The notes under the pieces were generated by a model that ran no database searches, was not told the origin of the DNA, and saw only the letters and a program-made list of their open reading frames with translations. From a virus, in the IMG/VR virus record IMGVR_UViG_3300033273_000613, positions 1 through 64,000 of that record: a stretch of 64,000 bases of DNA; one strand, 5' to 3'. Position numbers and translations under genes: made by a program. This document shows, in pieces, positions 52,401 to 60,000 of the stretch (position 1 is its first letter; the number at the start of each line of letters is the position of its first letter).

Positions 52401-52611
52401 TTTTAATCTGTAAAGTTGAAAGTGTTATTGGTTCAGAAAATGTACCTATCTCAAACGTTCTATTCTTTTTTTCACCAATAGACTCTGTAAATTCAAAATT
52501 ACCCTGTGTCAATCCACCACCATCAGTAATTTGAGTACCTACTAAATTTCTAGAAAAGGTGTCATCCCCATTTGGCGGGGCTGGTGGATATCTATATTTA
52601 TTGTCAGCCAT
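49465..52611 (-). CDS. Baseplate wedge protein with gp7/gpI-like region
   Basis: This 1,048-residue protein contains, at about residues 300-480, a helical region with the features of phage tail protein I (P2 gpI): a long helical lead-in, LSLTLGWN, then YRNLILNSANLFKSKGTKKSIEYIFRLIG (read in two parts), where the KGT turn is characteristic. In contractile tails gpI corresponds to T4 gp7, which has similar length (1,032 residues) and forms the wedge core with gp6. The rest is Asn/Tyr/Phe-rich beta structure with a Cys-containing C-terminal part. Its start overlaps the stop of the 302-residue gene (TAATG), implying translational coupling. The order relative to gp6 is not that of T4, because five genes intervene. 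The gp7 equivalence is inference. Confidence 0.7.
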   Translation of the reverse strand: MADNKYRYPPAPPNGDDTFSRNLVGTQITDGGGLTQGNFEFTESIGEKKNRTFEIGTFSEPITLSTLQIKNIEEAKLIVQKNFSVYPNYDLTQVTNFALYGSLQKRLSASVTKIINHFPASLEIEYVDINYNTGFTAYDIVFDIDDNSTEFKVNVNKIENPFDIDFTRNSFRNVSLTPVEVSKLRDLSTNYLKYALYLSENFNDEYVVLDFDPSENFNDGYLRFVVSGNPFNNNSTSIETLHIKPNNLETEKEFSNNFDEVEKFILNRESVPQYTCKFQVVEQDISGKFFKTNKSVTWPLLGKWNLDIISEKYDTYLKKLSEIGGDLDDFKTDLISRFLTTGAFKDFDTDDQKMEKVLQLYGRSFDDIKKFIDALGHINSVNYIVEDDIPSQLLKNLSLTLGWNDNISPISNDNFLESIFNTKEGSVYGGKSKDSTPAEVNFQFYRNLILNSANLFKSKGTKKSIEYIFRLIGAPKALIEINETIYLADGPINMELFSDEFNSFSGGTKIQEEIVLDPSNQYTIDGVPYTGFTTQSLLIDVNTTRKDYPVDDFGYPSFTNQSDQFFYQQGAGWYEQTPDHRSIEIINNSGSVFTGMNPTVQTEFEQFTYGGKYLKNFTEFPYMNLGFSLTRVIDNRKSWADSELGLRNERSGTFSSYYQVNDERLVLNSKNIEAFLNIGQGAIYDIWDMSVKYNYPIPSSGLTGDFQNTEGIDRTIISPKPKEKTFFEFAQTFYRNMINVRTRQTSTYNYPSLQKLYWDYINSEETVNIPSNKYNYQKMIDFTNGIGDYWMKIVEQVIPATTLWTGGQKFENNVLDRQKVVWRKQRGCEIIPIIQNPCTLTGPLFLYDCLTREAELDITLDNQIEVLNTVLQNVIDNNGYDINLCSLNSIVTNWYVNMAFGDITTADELFFTGLGNTQVPSSTDWYDSVINNLDSVLAYGLVYTVQENIVKIQNSGCETIIFQPTFSINLRVELSINCIDNSTGILRFIDGEPLFETKESALEFALKNNLEGVRSFGYNGQTGYFPGKTKEDSKKLNIAKNPFFITIK

Positions 52612-53519
52612 TACTCAATAATTGATGTGAAGTTTTTACTGAAATCAATATTATTATTTCTATTTTGTCTTACTTCGTAAAGCAGGTTATTGAATTCGTC
52701 TCTGATCTCGAATAAGTTGTATTGTTTATATATATTAAGATCCTTATCATATAATGTGTATATTCCATCTTCAATACTCTTAGTTTGATTACCATAAAGA
52801 GCAATTGCTAGTGTATCTATGTCATGTTCAGCTAACTCTACATCAATTGATATTGGGTTGAAGAAGGTATTTGTGACTATAATATTTTGGTCTGGGTTCC
52901 CTATAAATGGCGTCGCACTTGGCTTATTAGAAGGTGCACTAGACGGTGATACTGTACAAAATATTAAATCACTACCACTATCTACATAACGATACCTTAC
53001 CGTTTTTTGTGTAGTATTAGTTTGATTAGTAACTACTGGTTCACAAAAGAAAGACGAAGTGATAATTCTGAACATATTTGTGATTTTAGTACCGTCATTA
53101 TTTAAATATTCAACTCTATAACCTACCAACCCATCTGAAGTAAATCTACTTCTAAACTCAGATGGTACTTCGTTTATATCTATAATAATACCTTTAACAT
53201 TTGGTAATGCAGAAAGTACCCCACAATCACGAATTGATGTTCTAATTTCTATTGGTTTTATATAGAGTGTATATATACCTATTTTATCAAACTCGCTCGA
53301 TGGTAAAGATAGGTTATATAATCCACCAATAATCTCAACATTAGGATTACCACCAGTGCTTTCATTGTGATAAATTGGTGACAAAACATCTACAGCATTT
53401 AATTTTTTTAACTGTGTATCTTGACTAACATCTCTACTTGGAGAGTAATTAAGTATTATTTCCACATCTTCTGGTGAAACATCAGATGGTCTTTGTATTC
53501 CGTAACTTCCAAGTGCCAT
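52611..53519 (-). CDS. Tail-region protein of unknown function, 302 residues
   Basis: A beta-rich protein with three Cys residues and a short Ser/Pro/Thr segment (SSAPSNKPSATPF, about residues 194-206) that echoes the linkers of the giant adhesins. No membrane or catalytic motif is visible. It starts one base after the 317-residue gene and overlaps the gp7/gpI-like gene by one base. Position in the baseplate block suggests a baseplate or fibre-connector protein. I do not recognise the family. Confidence 0.8.
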   Translation of the reverse strand: MALGSYGIQRPSDVSPEDVEIILNYSPSRDVSQDTQLKKLNAVDVLSPIYHNESTGGNPNVEIIGGLYNLSLPSSEFDKIGIYTLYIKPIEIRTSIRDCGVLSALPNVKGIIIDINEVPSEFRSRFTSDGLVGYRVEYLNNDGTKITNMFRIITSSFFCEPVVTNQTNTTQKTVRYRYVDSGSDLIFCTVSPSSAPSNKPSATPFIGNPDQNIIVTNTFFNPISIDVELAEHDIDTLAIALYGNQTKSIEDGIYTLYDKDLNIYKQYNLFEIRDEFNNLLYEVRQNRNNNIDFSKNFTSIIE

Positions 53520-53520
53520 T

Positions 53521-54474
53521 TTATTCTGTATTTATTTTAAAGTATTTATATCCGTAATTTTGGAGATCACCTAAATTATCAACTTCACCTAGTCTTTGTA
53601 AGTTTTCTAATCCTGAGAGTTTCCCTCTATCGATAAATATTTCAGATTGAATTTCTGGAGAATCAACAATTCCTAAAAGTACTTCTTCTTTTACCGCACC
53701 TGAATAAACTACCTGATCATACAAACCTTTAGTTGTAACTACATACACAGTCTGACCGTTTGGATAATCATAATAATCAATATTATTAATTGTATATGCA
53801 GTATATTGATTATTCATTTCGGTTATATTCCCATAAATCTCACCATCTCTATATATTGGACTTAATGGAATAAATTTTACACTACCATATCTCTTTAACT
53901 CAGATAATCTAGAATTTGTAAATCCCGTAACTAAATTTTCAATATCATCATACATCTGATCCATTTCAGCAGATAAAGATAAATTAGATATATAAGGTAC
54001 TGATATTGTTTGTTTTATTTCATTTACACCCCACTTACTTTTTTGTGTATATTTTATAGTATAGCTTGAAGGTGTTTGTGGGTATAGATGTGTAACAAAA
54101 TTTTGATCGGACGGATTAAATTCTTCTATAAAATTGTCTCCCCAGTCGATCGTATACTCCGAATCTTTATTAAATTTTTTATTGTTGATTGTGTTATCAA
54201 CAAATAATATCTCATAGTTATTAAATGGATTACCCGATATAGTAAAACTTAGTAACTTATTTAATGTTTCTACCTCACCATCAAATGCAGTGTAAAAACC
54301 TATGTCATCGATTTTTTGATCCAGATTAATTTGAAGTTCGATATTTCCTAATAACCCATTACTTAAAACATATTCCATTGGTGAGTAATATCCAAAATCA
54401 TTACTTTGATAAACTTGATCAATGATTTCTTTTGATATACTTTCTGGTGATATTTTAAAGTAAAAATGGTTCAT
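53521..54474 (-). CDS. Tail-region protein with a PKD-like domain, 317 residues
   Basis: Residues about 103-160 read like a PKD/Ig-type beta sandwich: YTIDWGDN, a Ser/Asn-rich loop, a THLYP turn, then SYTIKYT and a final strand. PKD domains are common in surface proteins and virion Ig-like decorations. The remainder is a mixed alpha/beta region without recognisable motif. The gene overlaps the 278-residue gene by 4 bases (ATGA) and is followed after one base by the 302-residue gene. Probably a baseplate or tail accessory protein. Confidence 0.78.
   Translation of the reverse strand: MNHFYFKISPESISKEIIDQVYQSNDFGYYSPMEYVLSNGLLGNIELQINLDQKIDDIGFYTAFDGEVETLNKLLSFTISGNPFNNYEILFVDNTINNKKFNKDSEYTIDWGDNFIEEFNPSDQNFVTHLYPQTPSSYTIKYTQKSKWGVNEIKQTISVPYISNLSLSAEMDQMYDDIENLVTGFTNSRLSELKRYGSVKFIPLSPIYRDGEIYGNITEMNNQYTAYTINNIDYYDYPNGQTVYVVTTKGLYDQVVYSGAVKEEVLLGIVDSPEIQSEIFIDRGKLSGLENLQRLGEVDNLGDLQNYGYKYFKINTE
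53543..53550 (-). promoter_or_regulatory. Possible late-type promoter core, normal orientation
   Basis: The coding strand reads TATAAATA 23 bases before the ATG of the 302-residue gene, matching the T4 late-promoter core in the correct direction. It lies in the 3' end of the preceding coding region, so chance is a real alternative in this AT-rich DNA. Confidence 0.25.
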
Positions 54475-55307
54475 GGATTTATATAAATATACCAGTTTAT
54501 TGGGTTTAAATTATTCCCTATTTTATTTTCAAATTCATTAAATATTGAATATGTGTAATTTTCATAATTTAGAAATACTTTATAATAAAAGACGTCTTCT
54601 TTTCTAAAATTAAACTTGGAAGCCATCTGAGATTGAGGAATATTTGTAAATCTCTGGAATTGACCAATCTTTGCGTTGAAAAATTTACACGACATATAAA
54701 ATGTATCAATCTTATTCGTATCAAAATCCCTTGTAAAGTAAAAGAAGTATCCTTCTTTATCTCCAACAAAATCTAATTTAAATTTTGGTATTCTGACACC
54801 AACATTATTTGGTACTAATTCTGTACCTATATTTCTTTCTACCTTATCACCTTGTTGTGTAGGTATTATTACCGTAAAATATATTTTTTGTTCAAAGCTT
54901 TCTTTACTATCATAAAAATCTAACTTGAAAAAACTTCTTTTAAATGAATTTGCATTATAGTATATCTCTTTATCAGTAAACGATTCACCAGTAAATGATG
55001 GGTTAGTTGTAAAATTATATGATTCAACCCAAAGGTTTGAATCAGAATAACTTGTTTGTGAAACATCAGTAGAATAATCGAAAAAATAAAAATTATAGTT
55101 TATGTCAGTTTCTGTGACACCTTCAGAGACTGGTCCATGTGAAAATCTTTGTGTCTCAAATTTTTTTATAGGATTAATTAATTGTTTTGTAACTTCATCT
55201 TCGTATTGTGAAATTAAATCCTCTTGACCTGTAAGGTCATAATCGATTTTCAAAGGAATATTTATTCTTTGATCTAATTCTGATATTTTGATCCTATACT
55301 TATTCAC
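54471..55307 (-). CDS. Tail-region protein of unknown function, 278 residues
   Basis: A Phe/Tyr/Asn/Lys-rich, beta-dominated protein with a single Cys (in the MSCKFF segment) and no membrane or catalytic motif. Its start overlaps the 569-residue gene by 8 bases and its stop overlaps the next gene by 4 bases, so the three are almost certainly one translational unit. In T4 a gene of about 330 residues (gp8) lies in this part of the baseplate cluster, but I see no motif that would justify that name. Confidence 0.8.
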   Translation of the reverse strand: MNKYRIKISELDQRINIPLKIDYDLTGQEDLISQYEDEVTKQLINPIKKFETQRFSHGPVSEGVTETDINYNFYFFDYSTDVSQTSYSDSNLWVESYNFTTNPSFTGESFTDKEIYYNANSFKRSFFKLDFYDSKESFEQKIYFTVIIPTQQGDKVERNIGTELVPNNVGVRIPKFKLDFVGDKEGYFFYFTRDFDTNKIDTFYMSCKFFNAKIGQFQRFTNIPQSQMASKFNFRKEDVFYYKVFLNYENYTYSIFNEFENKIGNNLNPINWYIYINP

Positions 55308-57009
55308 AGTTGTCAGTAGTTGGCGCTATTATCACATCATTGAAAATGTTCCAGTTTCTCTTCATCGGTGTCTGAAGGAATATAATTTCTTTAAATGGAT
55401 AATGAGATCCGTTTATAAATGGGTTATCGATTCCGTTTCCATCAGTGTCTACAAATCCATAGGGATATAAATCTCTCCATCTCCATTGTTGATTATATTC
55501 CGAATAAAAGGAATAGTATGGTATTAGATCAACTTTATCTCTATCACCTGTCTCAACGTAATCAGAAAAAACTCTTAAATTTATTTCATGATGTGGTTCG
55601 TAAGCATAACCAGACAATAGTGCAGTAAGATTATTATTATCACTATCGTTGAAATGATCTGGATTTAAATTTATCTTATGATTACACTTTGACAGAACTT
55701 TCTCTTCCTGGTTAAATGCATTCCATTCGCAGATATCACCTTTTAAATCACTTTCTTTATCTAATTCACCATTATAGTAAAAATTCCTTGAATTATATTG
55801 GTATAATATAGATGGTATATTATCTCTGTTATCTGCATTACCTGCGGACCACCAACCAGAAATACCATCATCTAGAAAATTATGTTCCCACCCAACTTGA
55901 ATATTTGTGTTACTACCAAAAAGTGGTTTGTTGAACCATCCAACATAACCATTCTTAATTATTGTTAGAAATATTTTAGTTAATGGTAATCCGTTATTAT
56001 CAACTAATCCTGAAATATCAATATCATTCTTAAGAGTAAAACTTACCGTTTGTGAGTCATTAAGAACTGAAAGTCTCTGAACTTGATTAGGTGTTAATGC
56101 CGAATACTCAACTTTACTTTGCACGTAAAACGGATTATTCTCGTATCCCATTTTAGCAATTTGACATTCTGAAGATTCAGTAATCAACTTATGTTTTCTA
56201 CAATAATAAACACTTTTAGTTTCTTCACTATTATCAATATCAATGATTCTTTTAAAGTTACCTATTGTATTTTCTGAAACATTTTGATAACCAAAATCAA
56301 AAATACTAAATACTCTATTTTCATTTCCGAATGATTCATCACCTAACCTATAAACCTCAAAAAACTTTATACCAGAAATTGGGTCTTTTAGTTCGATATA
56401 TTCACCTTTACTTAGTCCATGATCGAATCCACAGTAAAAGTAAAATAAATTTTTACCATTGTATTTTCTTTTTTTCAAAATAAATGGTACGCCATCAGAT
56501 ACTACAAAATTATTATTTAAATTAGTTTCTTCATCTTCGAATTGTAAATTTTGATCATAGTCATTGGTAGAAGGATATGTCACGTAAATTTTCCAATTGT
56601 AGGATGAAGCACTACTAGAAACAAATGGTATATGTCCTTGCGGTATAGATGTCCTGAAAAATGTGAATTCATCCGCAGGCGGAAACCCTTTGAATGATTC
56701 TCCTAATTCAATACTGTTTTCAGCATTTACGTAAAATAATGAATTTAAAAATGGACTATATGTTGAAGTTCCCGAAATAGAATTATTAAACAAATTAGTT
56801 ATTTTACCACTTAAACTTATTTTATTACTTGTTTGTCTTTCTCTGTCAAATTGTTCAGCAATGTTCAAAATAGTTGTCCTATCTTTTTCCACATAATTTT
56901 TCTCACCACCTTTTAATTCGATATTAATTTGAGAATTAACATCTGTGGACCCAGCAAAACGCTCACTACCTTTTACTATTCGGATAATATCATTTTTTTT
57001 ATTACTCAT
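55300..57009 (-). CDS. Tail-region protein of unknown function, 569 residues
   Basis: A beta-rich virion-like protein, rich in Asn, Phe, Tyr and Ser, with a helical lead-in near residues 40-60 and a Cys-containing segment (YYCRKH...SECQ) near 270-285. There is no membrane or enzymatic motif. Its ATG overlaps the stop of the 1,770-residue gene (ATGA), with AAGGA about 8 bases upstream, one of the few Shine-Dalgarno-like sequences in the window. Location between gp6 and the gp7/gpI-like gene points to a baseplate wedge or peripheral component. Confidence 0.82.
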   Translation of the reverse strand: MSNKKNDIIRIVKGSERFAGSTDVNSQINIELKGGEKNYVEKDRTTILNIAEQFDRERQTSNKISLSGKITNLFNNSISGTSTYSPFLNSLFYVNAENSIELGESFKGFPPADEFTFFRTSIPQGHIPFVSSSASSYNWKIYVTYPSTNDYDQNLQFEDEETNLNNNFVVSDGVPFILKKRKYNGKNLFYFYCGFDHGLSKGEYIELKDPISGIKFFEVYRLGDESFGNENRVFSIFDFGYQNVSENTIGNFKRIIDIDNSEETKSVYYCRKHKLITESSECQIAKMGYENNPFYVQSKVEYSALTPNQVQRLSVLNDSQTVSFTLKNDIDISGLVDNNGLPLTKIFLTIIKNGYVGWFNKPLFGSNTNIQVGWEHNFLDDGISGWWSAGNADNRDNIPSILYQYNSRNFYYNGELDKESDLKGDICEWNAFNQEEKVLSKCNHKINLNPDHFNDSDNNNLTALLSGYAYEPHHEINLRVFSDYVETGDRDKVDLIPYYSFYSEYNQQWRWRDLYPYGFVDTDGNGIDNPFINGSHYPFKEIIFLQTPMKRNWNIFNDVIIAPTTDNCE

Positions 57010-60000
57010 ACTATTCCTTCAAATAAATATTGACTGATAAATCTATTCAATGCACTTTTACCTACTTCTAAACCAAAATAAAATTGATACGGATTACCAA
57101 CTTTGTAATTATTACCAGGTGGTAACTCGTCTAATTCAGGATCGTTTGGTGACGCATTAAAAATGTAACCATAGGATGGACCCGATTGTGGGACAACATA
57201 TCCTGAACTACTAAGTGGTGAACTTTGATAATTTGCTGTGAATATTTCATCGGTATACCAGGAATTTAATTCGGTACCAAATAAACCACCCTCCTTAATT
57301 TCCCATCTATAATATGGAACTAATTGTGATCCCGGATAACCGAAATAATTAGTAGGGCTTGTACTTGGATCCGTACCAAAAGTTGTTATTCCAGGATTTA
57401 ATACTTTTCTATTAATTAGTTCTGATTGAAACCATATACCTAATCTGTCTTCTTGAACCGTTACACTATCTACGTAGTTACCACCAATATATGGAATTAC
57501 ACCAAATTCAGAATTTATACTAAATAATTGTGCCAGATCACCATCAACTCTATCTTCATTGAATAATCCACTTTCATCCCTAGAGAATAATCCTTTAACC
57601 GACGCATCTCCACTACTACGCATAAGTTCAATAAAATTAGCACTTACTAACCTACTTAATAGAAATAGATTTATGATATCTGAAACCTCTTGGTATGACG
57701 TACTTTCAATCTTATCTAACAGATAAGACTCAAATTCAGGTGAAAATATAACATCTTTCAAGAATGATTCTCTAGGTCCTAGGTCCATGATCGTTGTTGG
57801 GAACCAGATATTTCTCTTATTTGCACCTGCCCAACTTTGACTCGGGGTTTGACCTATAAAGTTCCCATCATAATATGGTGTCGACCTGTAGAAAAATGAA
57901 TTTGTATCAGTATTAAAGTAAAGTGGCCCATCATTCGCACCATACCTACCACAATAATCATAGTCTGAAACTTCATTAACATTATACACATCTCTTTTTT
58001 GGAATGATGGTAAATACAATGAACCATTTAACCAGTTGTTTTGGAATACGTGACTTAATACTCCCCTACATATAGCAAAATTAAGTATTATTCTAGCCCT
58101 ATATTCGAATAACATATAAAGATCAATAGGTATTGATGCTATAAATGCAGGTAATACAAAGACGTAACATCCATTTTCAACCCTAAGACCGAAATCAGCT
58201 AACCCAAAATCAGCCCCAGCAAGATTAATGACAGGTGCAATACAGGGATCTTCAATTGTAAAGTCTTCTCCGTTTCCTTGATAACATGATAAAGCGACCA
58301 TACCACTACATGTGAAACTTTCTGTTAAAGCGTTTAGTACTGGAGGTAGTTCGTCAGCCATATCACCCAAATTACCTGTTGATTCATTTTGTACGGTACC
58401 TTGAGCACCTCCGGTCTCAGCAGTAATTTGACCAATGTCACTTATTAGATAAACTCTAAATCCAGGATTCATATATAATGGTAGTCTTTGATCATATCTA
58501 GTAGTACCATCATTAGGGATTGTTATTGAATCTGACACTGGTAACCTATCAGATCTAAAAAATCTCAAATTATACATAGCAGTGTGAGGTGTATAATCGT
58601 TATAAAAGTATGTCCCGGCTATTGTACCACAATCACTTCTTTTTTGCATGTGACCAAAGGGTTGTGAAGCATTATTTATTGTTGATTTAGAGAATTGAAG
58701 GGATGCACCCTCAACCCTCTTATACCAGTTATGACTACCTGGAAAACCGTATCCTTGGAGTCCTATTAACCGGTTATTTAAACCGTTCGGATCACTAACG
58801 GGTAGAGGAGAGTTATAAGTTACACCTAAAAGTGCGGTATAACCATCAATGGTAATACCTTCATTATCGTATGTACTAAAATTTTGATTAATTTTATCTG
58901 CCATCTGATAACCCAAAGAAGAATAGTTAGTAAACCCAGTTGTAACAAGAGGATCTAAGCTTCCAGTATCAGGATTAGTTGTCAAAAGACTCATTTCATC
59001 GTCTATTATAAATGGTTTAAAAAATAGACTGTGTCCTGCAGCTCCTGAATTTGCTGCAATTTCAATATCTGCACCTCCACCAGCAGCAACGTTATTTGTA
59101 TCAAACCTCTGAGGACCTACGTTATAATTAAAAGTATAATGAGCAACAGGTGAAAAATAATCAACTACGTCATTTACCTGTGGGTTGTCTATAACATGTT
59201 TTTGAATTGGCATGTTCATGTAAAAATCCCCTTCAATTATGAAAGGAGTTTGTTGATTAGAAGTATTAAAACCGTAATTAATCGAACCTACACTACTTTG
59301 ATAGAAAAAGAGTCTACTTAAGTTATATTTTATTTTTTGTCTAGGTGAGTGAACGTCGACACCCCTTGTCAAAAAATATACTTTTTGATCTAGGAAATTT
59401 GGATATTTAATACCTATAGTTGAGTTAACCTCATAATAGGAAAGTAAACTATTCATTACTGTATTTGCATTTTCTCCACATACCGGAGGTTGATATTCTG
59501 GTGGCATCGCATTACCTCCAGTACACATAACCTTTTGTTCATAATTAAATATATAGTTATACAGTAGACTTGTAGTCTGGTTAATATATGAAGCATTGAG
59601 CATAGTTTGAACCTCTTGGAGAGTATATCCTGTCAATACCTGAAAATACTCTATTCCTGCGGTGAATTTATAATCAGTAGTTGAAGCCGTATTAAAAAAT
59701 TGAACATTAGCAGTCTGTTCTATACCATCCTCATCGATAAAATTAAATGTTCTAGTAAATAAAGATGTTTCATTATAAACGGTAGTCGCAGTTCTACCAA
59801 ATCTTAAAAATTGATTTCCTTCAGGGTAATAATTTAAATTTCTATCTACATATGTTTCATCTTTAGGGTCTTGAAATGATAACAGTTGTCCGGCGTTAAA
59901 GTTGGTATCGGGATCAACTACCAATATTAATACTTGATCTGTCCATTTATCATTAGGACTAGTAGAAACAGATCCTCCACCCCCACCAAGTGCAACACCA

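Noticed and set aside
54471-55307. Calling the 278-residue protein T4 gp8
   Set aside because: Only size and neighbourhood fit; no recognisable gp8 motif is visible.
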